From Lithospermum erythrorhizon (taxonomy: Eukaryota > Streptophyta > Magnoliopsida > Boraginales > Boraginaceae), in assembly GCA_019722365.1 (NCBI GenBank), contig JADFUC010001680.1, positions 744,001 to 808,000 of the forward strand: a stretch of DNA of 64,000 nucleotides. The letters are read 5' to 3'. Numbering within the stretch: the first letter of the stretch is position 1; each line of letters begins with the position of its first letter. This document shows positions 35,904-48,300 of this stretch, piece by piece. A program made the translations under genes and the position numbers. The notes beneath the pieces are model-generated. The model saw only the letters and a program-made list of their open reading frames with translations, did not search any database and had not been told where the DNA came from.

Positions 35904-38900
35904 ATGTCTGATAATACTAAGCCAGCATCATTGATACTTTTCAAAGCATTAATTACAATGTTTGGTTTATTGCTTAGGTTGTGACAGGAATTTGTGTTGA
36001 GTTGCACTAAGTTTTTCATTATCTCACTATGGTTCACCTCAAAAAGAAATAATTGCAAGAATTTGGTTGCTTTATCATCATCATTGACTTCCAAGACTGC
36101 CCAACAAACCATAATTCCAAATGTGTCAAAGGAAATTCAAGAAATCAGGATTGACCAGACCCAAAACATCCAGGAACCCGAAAAATCGAGTCTTTTACCT
36201 GCCCGGGATGATATGGAACAAGGGTTGTTGCAGGAGGATAAAAGAATTCATGTAGAAGTAGGGAAGGGGTACAGGATAACGTACCCCGAGCGGGTCGGGC
36301 AGGGTAATGGGTCTGGTCATGGTAGTGGGGACCAGGGGGGTGGGATATCTGTGCCTGAGGTGTCACATTTGGGATGGGGGCATTGGTATACATTGAGGGA
36401 GTTGGAGGAGGCTACTAATTGCTTTGATGATGAGAATGTGATAGGTGAAGGAGGGTATGGCATTGTTTACAGAGGTGTTTTTGAAGATCAGAGCAGAGTT
36501 GCTGTCAAGAACTTGCTCAATAATAGGTCAATTACTAGTTACCTTTATTAATTTTTGTTTTGTTATTGTTGTTTTGTTATGTTTGATTTTTGTGTGTCTA
36601 TGTGGAAAGCTTGGATTGAAATTGTGTTAATTGGACTAACATTATGCATGCATGTGAATTTGAGCATGAAATCTGATATTAAGGGTAAAGAACCAGTTGC
36701 CACGTTGCATTTGCTGAATCATGAATGCTAAATGTATATGAACCATGTAAGATTTAAGTTTGAGTGAATTTGTTGTTTGATTGGTATGAACCTTTGGTGA
36801 ACATTTATGAACTTGTGTTGAAAATAATTGGTGTTTGAATTTCTTATTGATTTTCAATCGATGTTCTTTTTCCCGTTCTCTGCAATGTGCGATTATGCTT
36901 CTCAAGAACTTATACTGCAGGGGACAAGCAGAGAGGGAATTTAAGGTTGAAGTTGAGGCAATTGGGAGGGTTAGGCATAAGAATTTGGTTAGGTTGCTTG
37001 GTTATTGTGCGGAAGGAGCTCATAGGTACTCCTAATTCTCTAATTTCCTTCATGAGTTTTGATCTCCATTTTTTGGATTACCAAATTGTAGTTATGAATT
37101 GACTAATACTGTCGAATCCTTTGATATATGTTAATGTTTTTTGTTTTAACGTAAATCTCTTAGTATCTGAGAATTTGGTTTTCAGGATGCTTGTGTATGA
37201 GTATGTTGATAATGGGAACTTAGAACAATGGCTTCATGGAGATGTAGGGCAATGCAGCCCTCTTACATGGGAAGTGCGGATGAACATCATACTTGGGACT
37301 GCAAAAGGGTTGATTTGGATTAATTATTAATTAAGTGGTTTTCTTTTATACATTGATGCACTACTGAACTTTGGTGCTCTTAGGTTGACATATCTGCATG
37401 AAGGGCTTGAACCAAAGGTTGTTCACCGTGATATCAAAGCAAGCAACATTTTGATTGATAAACAGTGGAATCCAAAGGTATCTGACTTCGGCTTAGCTAA
37501 ACTTTTGGGTTCAGAGAAAAGTTACGTTACAACTCGGGTTATGGGGACATTCGGGTTAGTCTATGTTTTTCAACCAGAACTGGTTTTTAGTAAATACATC
37601 ATATGACAAGTGGAACAATTTTTAATTGTTTTATTTGTAGCTATGTTGCACCAGAATATGCTAGTACGGGCATGCTAAATGAGGGAAGCGATGTTTATAG
37701 TTTTGGGATTCTTATTATGGAGACGATCTCAGGAAGAAACCCAGTTGATTATAGCCGACCTCCTGGGGAGGTTTGTATTTAAGATTCCGATCTAAATTTG
37801 TTGACAGTTCATCTATAGTATCCTTACAAATTGTGTTCACTTTTTAAACTCCATTTTAAGGTAAACTTGGTTGATTGGCTTAAAACCATGGTCTCAAGAC
37901 GGGATGTAGAGGGAGTCTTGGATCCGAATTTACCTGAGAAGCCTTCTTCAAGAGCATTGAAGCGAGTCCTTTTAGTTGCTTTACGTTGTGTGGACCCAAA
38001 TTCTCAGAAGAGGCCTAAGATGGGGCATGTGATCCACATGCTAGAGGCTGGTGGATTTCCCTTCAGTGATGTAAGTTCACAGCACACGAAATAGACTTAA
38101 TGATCTTTGGTAAAGTTCTCAGACTTATGCTAAGCTGTCAGATAAATTGGGTTAATGCCACACCCCAACGATTCTCTTTCTGCGAGAGATTTAACATTGA
38201 AGAAGACTTGAAAAATATCAATTTATAGTTTAAAATAAAGTAAAAACGGGGTTAATATTTGCATGAGAAACGGGGTTAATATTTGCACGAGGGCTTGATA
38301 TTAGTGGTACTGAAGATGTTGATATACATATTTGTGGTGGACTCGTGGTATCAATAATGCATATATTGATGGATATACCTAACTCAAATCATATAACTGC
38401 ATTTGTTTAGTGAAAATCTCAGTGGTTGTATTATAGCAGATTGAGCATCTTTCAATTCCAGTTAGTTGATAAGGATCATATCACATTTCTTTTGGATTGT
38501 TATGTTTAGCCCATTAGGTCGTCCAATGCTATATGGTTAGCATAACTTTCTCTAAAATATCTGTTAAGATAATTGCTACAAGTTTAGTTTAAGTTTTTTT
38601 TTATTTGGTTTAAGTTCTTATACTGAACAATTAAACTTTTGCAAGGAATAGCTCATTATAAGTACAATGATGTGCTAATTGCATAGTTGCACGAGCTCAC
38701 GTTTCTCATATACCGAGTATTTGTGTCACACCCTCGTTCAGGATCGTACAGGAAGGGAACAAATGCGCTCCCCTTGTGACTCAAAACAAAGAGTAATGGA
38801 AAAGTGCACGATTGAATCAGGTGATAGCAGTGGGTATGAAAGTGGCACGCAGACTAACCATGCTTTATCGGGGAAGCACGAACATGATGATGCTCAGTAG
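35904..38900 (+). CDS. Receptor-like Ser/Thr protein kinase, At1g01540/At4g01330 group; first exon frame-broken
   Basis: The exons are 35904-36526, 36921-37025, 37186-37308, 37384-37554, 37641-37770, 37861-38070 and 38742-38900, and all junctions are GT-AG with consistent phase. Family members have a short N-terminus, one membrane span and a cytoplasmic kinase. Visible kinase features are the glycine loop [11 protein letters not shown], the lysine in [15 protein letters not shown] (an RD kinase), [18 protein letters not shown] and [12 protein letters not shown], and before it the signature [21 protein letters not shown]. The ATG at 35904 opens [10 protein letters not shown] and runs into a stop at 35982. 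Three separate one-base losses within about 50 bp, each in or beside a short G or T run, would explain why the membrane span falls across frames. Everything from about 36016 on is intact. Either the gene is broken or the assembly has errors here. Confidence 0.85.
38247..38292 (+). repeat. Short tandem duplication in the last kinase intron
   Basis: The 20-bp phrase 'acggggttaatatttgca' plus '(t/c)gag' occurs twice in a row, in the intron between exons 6 and 7 of the kinase gene. No function is implied. Confidence 0.7.
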
Positions 38901-39745
38901 TAATTTCATTGCCATGAGGTAGATAGATTCAACAAATAACCTGGTTTTTTTCACCACTCTTTTGTTTTCATCAGTTTGGGCTTGTGTAAATATCTTTTTG
39001 TGTATGAGTTTTGTAGTTGTCTAGCAGAGATCATTTGTTGGAAAAATGATGAATTTGAGTATTTGAATTCTGTTCTTGATTTATGTTAAGTTGGTTTCAT
39101 TCTATTGCAGATCTTATTACATTGCAAAAACAACTCAACTTTGATGGAGGGTATATTTGACAAACCATAAGTTTTTAATTTCCCCTAATTTCTATCCATT
39201 TGAAAGAGTCGAACCAAATCGAATCATGTTTGAACTTGGTTTGATACTTATCGAGTTGAGTCAAACCTTATTTTTCGGGATTTACGTCAAGTCGGACCTT
39301 ATTTTTTAGATTTTACATCGAGTTGAGTCGAATACTGTCGAGACTTTGATTCAATTCAATTTCGGCACAAGGCATAGTCATCTCTTTCACATGATAAAAT
39401 AAGCCAAAACAGAATCTCTCACAAAGTCACACTTCTACAATAAGGATGAGTTTGGTTCTTTTCAAATTAGAAAACTAATTTCCTTTATATGAATCAATAT
39501 CTTTATTTGCCAACATAAAAACCAACTCTTGCCCTATTTGTAATTCCCTGTTTTCCTGTGTAAAGGCTGTGTTACATTATATTATATACAGATGGAAAAA
39601 AAAAATGATTTACACAAGTTGATTTTCCCCTGACTTGAAAAAAAATCTCACCTCCCCTTCCATCATGGTGAGTTTTGAATTCTCATACTCTGAAGACCTT
39701 TGAACCTTACTCAAATCTAATGTCTACAATAGAACATCACCTTCT
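38901..39745. other. Shared 3' region between convergent kinase and BKI1 genes
   Basis: About 845 bp separate two stop codons facing each other. It holds presumed 3' UTRs. At 39200-39360 there is a small repeat-like patch with 'gagttgagtc(a/g)aa' words, probably an old transposon fragment. Confidence 0.5.
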
Positions 39746-40861
39746 CTATGACTTTATTTCACCGTCTTCCACTGCAATTGAGTTCTTGCAATGAGCAATA
39801 GCAGCTTGAATGGCAGATTGCAGCTCATCCATGGAACTGTTACTACTAGAATTCATCAAACTAGTTCCAGGTGTTGCTACAAGATGTCCACTATTTGTTG
39901 GAGATGTCCACATAGAAGCTGGAGCAGATGCATGCTCCCCTGTCCTCCTCCCTCTTATCTCCTTCTTATCACTTCCTCTTAAGCTAGACAAGTTCCCTGA
40001 AAATGAATATGATGGTCGTCGAAAACGACCCATGTTTCCATCTCTTTTGTTACCATATCTTAGATTTGACAAAAATGGTCTAACCATTTTGATGTACCTT
40101 TTCAAGAAATGGCTTACATTATCAAACCTCAACTTCCTCCTCTCTTTGTTTTCTTCTTTTTTCTCTTCGAGCTCAGTTTTTTGCCATTTTGGTCGAAAAA
40201 GAGTGAAGGATTTTGATTTTACTCTTTTTCTTGTTTCTTGATGATCATCATGAATGAAATTATTGGAAGTTCTTCTGTTCTGAGGTTGTTCTTGATTAAA
40301 CAGTTCGTCGGAGAATGGAATGGTGAAGCTATCAATTGAACTTGTGGAAGAACGAGGGGGGATGTTAATTGGAAGGTGAGAAAGAGAATGAAGAGGAAGC
40401 AAACGGCCATGGGAGAATATATCATCAGCTGGAGATAAATCAATAGCAAATGTAGAAGCAGTTTGATAGGATGTTTTTGTTCTTTCCCCTGTAGTTGATG
40501 TTAATATTGTGGACAATGATGATGAAGGATGAAGAGAAATGTTGAAGGAGAACTCATGAGATGGAGAACTAGTTGCAGAAGGTATTGATTGTGGTGATGC
40601 TACTCTTGATGGTGGTGATGATGGCTTTGATGGTGGTGATGCTACTCTTGATGGTTGTGATAATGATGGTTTTGATGGTGGTGATGCTACTTTTGATGGT
40701 TTTGATGGTGGTGATGCTACTCTTGATGGTTGTGATGATAGTTTTGATGGTGGTGATGATAGTTTTGATGTTGGTTGAAGTTGCTTATCTTCATCATCCT
40801 TCAATCTACTTTGTTCATATATTATCTCCATACCCTCACAATCAAGAATTATTTCTCCCAT
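39746..40861 (-). CDS. BKI1: BRI1 kinase inhibitor 1 (BKI1)-like protein
   Basis: BKI1 binds the brassinosteroid receptor kinase BRI1 at the plasma membrane and blocks its pairing with BAK1. Hormone-activated BRI1 phosphorylates it and releases it. This is a single exon of 371 codons. In order it shows a Ser/Pro repeat tract (about 33-95), SPSHEFSFNISL (99-110), IDLSPADDIFSHGRLLPLH (140-158), a Lys/Arg-rich stretch (about 210-275) that fits the family's membrane-binding region, SYSFSGNLS (284-292, with the tyrosine that aligns with the BRI1-targeted one in Arabidopsis), SAPASMWTSPTNSG (312-325), and the C-terminal BRI1-interacting helix SSMDELQSAIQAAIAHCKNS (342-361). The N-terminal repeat tract is longer than I expect for the family. 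The gene lies tail to tail with the kinase gene. Confidence 0.9.
   Translation of the reverse strand: MGEIILDCEGMEIIYEQSRLKDDEDKQLQPTSKLSSPPSKLSSQPSRVASPPSKPSKVASPPSKPSLSQPSRVASPPSKPSSPPSRVASPQSIPSATSSPSHEFSFNISLHPSSSLSTILTSTTGERTKTSYQTASTFAIDLSPADDIFSHGRLLPLHSLSHLPINIPPRSSTSSIDSFTIPFSDELFNQEQPQNRRTSNNFIHDDHQETRKRVKSKSFTLFRPKWQKTELEEKKEENKERRKLRFDNVSHFLKRYIKMVRPFLSNLRYGNKRDGNMGRFRRPSYSFSGNLSSLRGSDKKEIRGRRTGEHASAPASMWTSPTNSGHLVATPGTSLMNSSSNSSMDELQSAIQAAIAHCKNSIAVEDGEIKS
40573..40780 (-). repeat. In-frame minisatellite inside BKI1
   Basis: The plus strand shows repeated GATGGTGGTGATG and GCTACTCTTGATGG words, in units of 15-30 bp that are multiples of three. On the coding strand they give repeats of the types PPSKPS, RVASPPSK and KLSSQPS. 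This is a low-complexity Ser/Pro tract at about residues 28-96. Confidence 0.85.
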
Positions 40862-41035
40862 TTACTTTCTTTGGTTATTGATTGATTGCCCAAAGAAAGT
40901 TTGATAAAAAAAAATTGTGTGTATCCTAAGGAAAAGATTAGGTGATTGTAGTAACAACTTTCAAGAAGTCTGTGTAAATCTATTGCTTGAGCTCAAAATG
41001 TGTTTTGGTAGAGTTAGCAAATGTGTGCATGCCAG

Positions 41036-41045
41036 TTATATATTA
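41036..41045 (-). promoter_or_regulatory. Putative TATA box of BKI1
   Basis: On the minus strand this reads TAATATATAA, about 175 bp upstream of the BKI1 ATG. It is the best TATA-like site in the first 300 bp and implies a leader of about 140 nt. Prediction only. Confidence 0.35.
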
Positions 41046-41862
41046 ATGGACATTTGTGAAGAGTGCATGTGGTGACAATGATATTTAATGAAGTTGTGCT
41101 AACCAAAAGTGGGTCCTTTAATACAGCTATACCATGTATATGAGCAAATGTACAAAAATGCCTAAATCCAAACTTTTTTAGCCACAACATGTTGATGCAA
41201 CACAAAATGAGGATAGGAAAGAAGAAGATATTAAACTTAATTAATTAGTTGAATGATGAGCTATAATGATCTCAAGAGTAATATGGTTCATCAAATCAAA
41301 CTGAGGAAAGGTTACAATTTAGGGAGTAAAAAACAATATGAATAATAAATTGAAGTAATATAATTCAGTTCAATTAAGAGAATAAAGATGGATTTTTGAA
41401 TGATGGTTTCCATAAGGTAGGATATATATGCTGAAATGTTGCACCTACTTCAAGGAGAATCTTTTATTATATTAAGACGACATAAACAACATAGATAAAT
41501 GTATTATTAGTTGCATTGTTAAGTGTCTTCAATTTCGAAGAGTGGTTTGTTCTATTGCTCCATTTTCTTGATTGTTTTTAAATTTTTATCTCCATCAAAA
41601 GTTGCATTGGACTCTTTAAGAGCCGAAATCATCTCTACACGTTTCAAAAGTTGAAAGAGAAGATTTAGTATTCCAAATCATCTCTATGTAGATTCAGTAT
41701 GATATCTAGCTTTCTCACCAATCGAAATCTAGCATGAATGTAAACTATGCTAGAAGTTGGAAATATTTAAAGATACGATAAAGAGTTTGTATAGTTGATT
41801 GATTTGAGATCATGTAAGTATGTATAGTTAATTGGAGATATGGTGGCGGTAGTAATTGCGAT

Positions 41863-42085
41863 ATGATTGTAATTTGATCTTAATAAGTGATACTATTATA
41901 GTATATTTGATCTCAATAAGTAATAAATATTGTATATTGCGTCCATATTTTGGACGTTAAAAATAGAGACGAATGTGCAATATTGATCACTTTCAGGGAC
42001 CATATTGTTATATTTGTGTCACGCACTTACGGAGACCAAATATGCTACCTTATCATTTACTGAGACTAAAGTGCAATTAGATCAC
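41863..42085. mobile_element. Small inverted-repeat element (MITE-like)
   Basis: The left arm (gattgtaatttgatcttaat and on, and 'tatatttgatctcaataagt') is the approximate inverted complement of the right arm ('acttacggagaccaaatatg' and 'actgagactaaagtgcaatt'). The repeated core 'tttg.tctc..taagt' is seen in several copies. There is no coding sequence and the ends are approximate. Confidence 0.45.
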
Positions 42086-43439
42086 ACTTATATATCTACA
42101 ATTAATTAACTCTCCCTATGTGGCTATACGTATTATGCAACTCATACATTGTCGATCTCATTGCATAATAAGTCTCCGCGCGCAAACATAAATTCTTTAG
42201 TGTCAATATATATACCTTCAATGAAGTAAAATCACATATATAAAAGATCTTCAATCGTTATGAAACTTACAAATTTAATTATCTTAGTGTCCATACATGC
42301 AGTTATTAGCACACTTATATTCCTGATTCCATGTGCTCATATTGAGAAGAAAACAAATGTCTGACAAATATGGTATGGCATATATTCATAAGTAAATCTT
42401 TCTCCATGCATGTAACAATATGGACCTTACAATCCATGGGACAGAATGAAAGAAACACCCATTCGTGTGCTTCTAATATTATGACTTAGATAATATACAT
42501 GTGCATGCATGTGATTTTGGTACAAGTTAATTCTTTGAGATTTTGTTGCTTCAAAACCTAAGTTTTCACCACACAAATTAAAATCATTCTGGTACTTGTA
42601 CGTTGTACATGATAAAATCTTGCAAAAAAACGAAGTTTTTCAACGACAACATTATTGTTTGGAAAAGGCCAGGTAGGGATACTAATCTGTTGCTGTATAT
42701 TGACTGAAATAAATGCAAATGATAAACTGTCTATGTGAACTGCATATCTCCTTGAAGTTTGACCACTTCAGGCCCTCACATCTCATGATTATTTGAAGAT
42801 TGTTCATTTAAATATGACCATATGAGTAATATATACTCAGTTAAAACATTATTCAATTTAGTGTAACCCCACACCTAGTGGATAGTTCCATCGATAGATC
42901 CATTATCTATCATGATAAAGGATCTAGTTTCATATTAAAAGATTATTAAAATACAAATTAAATGGACACTCTTTTTATATATATCTCAATTAATTTTAGG
43001 ATGAAAATCATGTTGAATTCGTAACAATTTTTTGTTATTATCATCAACGATCTACGTAACTTAATTAATTTGATAATATATTTCTTATGTTCAAAGATAA
43101 TAAATATTTCTAAGTATTATATTAACTCATCTTTGGTTATTGTGTTGATTTTTGTAACCCATAATTCATCTTTTGTTATTATCATCATTTTGTGTCCACG
43201 CATGATGAGTGACACAATTATTAAAAGATGTGTTTGTGGTATTATTACACAAATTGAAATGATAAATCATCATATTGTACGTACATTACAAACTTTGCAT
43301 GATCATAATAAACTTGACAACTAACATGATCAATAAATAAAAAATGAGTTTCATAATATGAACAACAGATAGACAATGCATGAACATAATCAGTGAAGGA
43401 ATTGGACTGGCGGTGTAGGGAGCAGTCGTACTCTAATTT

Positions 43440-43690
43440 TTGTTAAAGATAATTATTGATAAATATTATCCAATGTAATTAATTAGGATAAATACAATTT
43501 TATTTATATTAGAGTATTAGTGTAACTCTAATTTATGTTATTTAAATTTTACCTTTTATGTTTATCTTGTATTGTATTATATCTATAAATACAATTCAAG
43601 TCATCTGAATTAGATGAGCCAACTAATTATATTTTTCTTTATCTTCTTATATTCTATCTTCTCTCAATATTCTATTAATTTTATGGGGGA
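43440..43690 (+). repeat. Possible small solo LTR
   Basis: It begins TGTTAAAGATAATTATTGAT. A TATA-like 'tctataaatac' sits near 43580, and it ends close to 'tattctattaatttta' followed by 'tggggga'. This order fits a short copia or TRIM LTR. No partner LTR or clear target duplication was found, so this is tentative. Confidence 0.35.
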
Positions 43691-45171
43691 AATTTATTAA
43701 GAATTTTTTAAAAAATTATTTATTCTTTCAAAAATTATATTATTGTTCGCCCTGCTTAAATTTTTGTATTTTTTCTTATAACCTAATACTAAAATTCTGA
43801 TTCCACGTACCACTGAACATAATCAACATATCAAATTTGATGGGACGATGCATGAAAAGAAACCAGGGGACGTGCATGGAGAGACAGGTCCTCTGAAAAG
43901 TCTTTGCAAAATTAGCATAGGGATTTTGTAGCGTTACTTAAAGATCAACATCTCAATCATGGAGGAATTATTGTTGAATAATTAACAGGTTCATCTAAAC
44001 CACTCAATGTCATTTATGTGTAGGTTAAAGATAAGAGAAGAGGGGGAGAAGGGCCTTATATATTAGGGGAAGATTGGAATGTTTTTGTCTCATATACCAT
44101 GTTTTCTTGTTTCAATGTCCTCGTAATACTCTTCTGTCTAATTGACTACTACAAGTGCGCGGAAGCGTTCTAGTGGCTAATGGAAAAGGAGAAAGAAAAA
44201 AAAAAGGGCCATCAAAGATATTAAGATGATGATCATAAAATCTTTTTTTAATTATATTCATTTTGTATTGTTTAAATATTTTATTTATGTAAATATACAT
44301 ACAAATAACAATGACCATAATATCTTATTTCATGTCCATCCATATGGTTGCAATGTGTTGGAAGAATTTCAAGCATATACCACTACTACAAAGGGGCAAA
44401 TGTGATGCTAGATATCGTCAAATAGATCTTAATTTTAGATTCTTAGTTAAAGCTGACGTTAAAATTTATGATTATGTCAGCTTGGTCAGATTTGGGTTTG
44501 GAACTTAAAATCTTAGCATTACATCTTTAATTTTGATTTGTTATCACTGACTAGCGAAGCCTTAGTATAAATGACTAATTCTTTTTGATTTATTTAATAC
44601 AAATGACAACAACGTCTTTAATTTCTTTTGATTTATTATTTTTAAACCGGCGCCAAACGGCGTTAACGTTTTGTATTTAATTTCCATTTTTATTTATTTA
44701 ATCACAGATGCCAAGTAAACACGAGACACGGATAAAATGTTTGAAGGTCGGCGCCACGCAACGTTAACACCATTCATGGTTTTAAGCCCGGCCTCCGACA
44801 CGGCCAAGCTATGATGGTAAATTTTCAAAAAAATAATACGACCTATTCTTTGCCAATATTTATAGAAACAATTTTTAATTTCATGATACCAAAAGCATCA
44901 TAAAGCAATACCCAAAAACATCAACAAAAGATAAGCCTTCAAACAAAATAATAACCTGAAACAATAACAAATAATACCCAAAAACTATCCTGAGCGAAAA
45001 GCATCATAGCAACATAAACATCAACAAAATAAATACACAAATATCAAAGAATATAAAAATTACCTCTTTTCTTTTTGATTTGATAATTTTCCTACAATAA
45101 AAGCGATATACTTGACATTATTATCAACATAAAAAATGAAATATAACAAAATTAAACAAAATAACTAGAGT

Positions 45172-45345
45172 GACATAAAATGTAATAAAATAATTACCTC
45201 TTTCAATTTTCCTACAAAATGAAACAATATAAGAAGGTTAGTAGACAAAAAAAATTAGAGACATAAAATGTAACAAAATAATTACCTCTTTCAATTTTCC
45301 TACAAAATTAAACAAAATAAGAAGATTAGTAGACATAAAAATAAA
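45172..45345 (+). repeat. 88-bp tandem duplication inside the CACTA element
   Basis: The units are 45172-45259 and 45260-45345. Both start GACATAAAATGTAA and contain 'ttacctctttcaattttcct' and 'gttagtagaca' or 'attagtagaca'. There are only a few differences. Confidence 0.8.
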
Positions 45346-48300
45346 AATTAAACAAAATAAATTATGAACAGTGTTTTGGTGTGATTAGAAGTGTAAAGAA
45401 GGTTAGGGTTTAGTGATTATGTGATTAGAAGTGTTTATATAGAGGAGGGGTTGGAATTCTGAAAATTAGAGAAGCGGTTGGCCAGCGATGACTACTAAAC
45501 GGCGTCACGAAAATAAAATATTTTAAATTTTACCAACGGTTTAAATTTAAATCTGAAAATTTGAAGTCAGGTATGGCCAGCGCCCGCCCACGACATTAAT
45601 ACGGAAAATAGAAATGCGCGAACCGGCCTTGAGCCGATGCGGTTGACGTATATTAAGACATCGGTAAAAAAATAATATGATTTACAACTTACGCGGCCTA
45701 TGATCATAACAAAACGTCCAAACACAACACTTAAGCATCACAAACCGACATTGAAAACACAACAAAGAAAAAATGACTCTACGTTTTAGCGTTATACGAG
45801 GCTTAATACAAAACATCAATTATTACATGAAAAACTTGAAAATTAAAACATTGGATCATAATTATCTTCAGCGTCATGATCCTTTAGTATTGTTCCCCGA
45901 AATAGCTTCCTCGGTCGACATGTCGTTAGTAGATTGGTCAAATTTCGTACTCTGAGCATCGCTGTCGTTGCCAGTCGGATAAATGCTTCAATAACAAATT
46001 CGAATATCCCTGGCGATGTCATTGTTCGATGGATCGACAAGAGCCGTGGAGGAGTTGTTCGCTCTCTTGGAAAGATATCTTTTATTTAAGGCGGCGCATC
46101 GACATTTTGCGCCAGTCAATCAACTAGGCTTGATTCGTCTTCGTGCAATAGCGCTAACATGCTCTTTTCATTGATATGTAGCGAAGATAGTATATTTGTT
46201 GTGCTGTGATCTTTAGGATAAATGGGTCGTCTTTTAGAAGCGGCTAACTTTTGTGTTTGATTTGAGCCCAATTCAGATTCCTCGGATGCATACTGCGTCC
46301 ACTGTGATGTCAGGCAGTATCAAAGCCTTGAAAATTACAACTTTATAACGAAGATATTAACGTCACGACAGATTCTTAAATCTCTTATATGACCAATAAT
46401 AATCAACATAATTAAATGCATCATTAAATAGCGAGAAACACTTTTATTTCGAAACTCCGCTATTGCTTAAGTGCTCTTTGATCGCACGCCTAATATCAAA
46501 GTAGTACCCATTGGCGTAATATCCAAGTACCGTTTAATTTCATAAGCGGACCACTCAAGTATGCGAGGTGTGCGGCGGTCTCATGTTATTCAGAGTATAT
46601 AGTTGTGGAAACCATGTCTTGTGAGGGTACATTCAAATCTGGATTGTCTGTTCCTCATTGAAACTTGAACATGACTCTTGACAAATCTTGGTAGATCACA
46701 CGATATAAGTTATTTGTTTAGTTAACTATTATAATTATATACAAATTCATTTATTTGAAGATTAAATATCGCTTCTTGAATGTATTCACATCTTCGGGCT
46801 TGTTACACAGAATATCTGAATGAGCGGTTGTGTATGTATTTAGCGAGTCATAAATATCGATGTTTCATAGTGCCTCGTCTGAGTAACGAAACCTTCGACT
46901 TCAAAGTAGTTGCGTCTTTCGGTTCTTTAGTCATACATTCTCGAGTTGATTTAAATTGGTTTGATTCCTTCCTCGAAGTACATTGAACAAAAGTTTTGAA
47001 ACCTCTTTGACAAATAAACACCATGCTCAATACTTCAACGTGTCTTTTGTATGCTGTTTCTTGATCCCCAGAATCTACAAACATTTAGAAGGTTAGTTAA
47101 ATAATTAAATATATAAACCGTTATTGAACATATATTAATAAAAAGTCAAATACTACGCGACTCGAATAGATACGTCCATCATGTTAAATGGACCTCGTTA
47201 AATCTTCGTAAGGCAAATGATTAGTAGGATTCTTACGTCGTATCAAAAGAATGTTGGTGAGAATATTATCTCCATCTTTGCAAATTATCAGCAATGTGCT
47301 AGAGAGCTCCTCGCGTTCAGCATTCAAGAGTTGTTCTTGAAATGTCGCGAAAAGAAATAATACCCCGCTCTTTTATGGTTTCAATATCGTCGGGCGGGGC
47401 CGCAGCCAGTCTTCACGAGTAATTTACGCGTAATATACCACATAAATGGCGTTTAATCCATTGATTCTATTTGAAATACAATCTAAAATCTTCACGTCTG
47501 CTCCATTTCTAAGCCTTCTTTCTGTTCTGGCTATTAGTTTAGTGTATATACAAAAGCATTTGGTTTATTTCTCACTCCCTTGAGATGTCCTAGCGTATGC
47601 ATTTGAGATTAAATTGAACAATGAGTCTTGAGATCAATCATTTCCGTTCATTGTCTTCGTTTTTCACCCAGAGCATCATTCTGATTATTAATCAAGTTTC
47701 CACATTTAAATGCCTGCAGCTGCTTTAGAGTCGATGTTATTATTACGATTTTGTTTGTCGACCAATAACAAATCCCAAACTATACTCTTAGCATGATAGC
47801 CCTTATCCGGACTCTGTTCCGTATACACTTACTGCCCAGAACACATCGGGATCCGTCAAAACCCTAATCATTAAGACATTTAGGACTCTACTGAAAAAAT
47901 GGATATATTTGTATAAAATAATTTCATTGCTCCGTCACTGAGTTAAATCCATTAAATGCATCTAGGTGCATTAGTTATTAAGTAATATCATCATTTTATC
48001 TTATTGACATACAATCATTTTGGTCAGAGGCTAGCCATACTCATATAAAGCCTTTCTTACAGTAAACATTTATTCATTTATTCATCTACCATTTCCTCTC
48101 CTGAAAACCGACGTGCCTCATGTCATCTCTTTTTAGCAACCTTACAATTATTCACACAAGCACCCAGATTTTTTGTCTAGGCAGGACTCAACGATCTTTT
48201 GCCTCGAAATCATTGGAATGTTCTCTCACTTATTAAAACATTTTGCTTGATTCTAAGAAATTCCTTTGAAATATTGTTTGCTTAATATTTACATTCATTT

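Larger units (their letters stand above)
41200..44380. other. Long AT-rich intergenic region
   Basis: No gene was recognised. The region contains an inverted-repeat MITE-like patch (41863-42085) and an LTR-like patch (43440-43690). The open frame at 43070-43324 (84 codons) is AT-biased, has no domain I recognise and is probably chance. Confidence 0.5.

Noticed and set aside
40573..40881. 102-codon plus-strand frame with a striking Met/Leu/Val repeat
   Set aside because: It is the antisense reading of the BKI1 minisatellite; the repetitive hydrophobic pattern follows from the Ser/Pro codons on the other strand.
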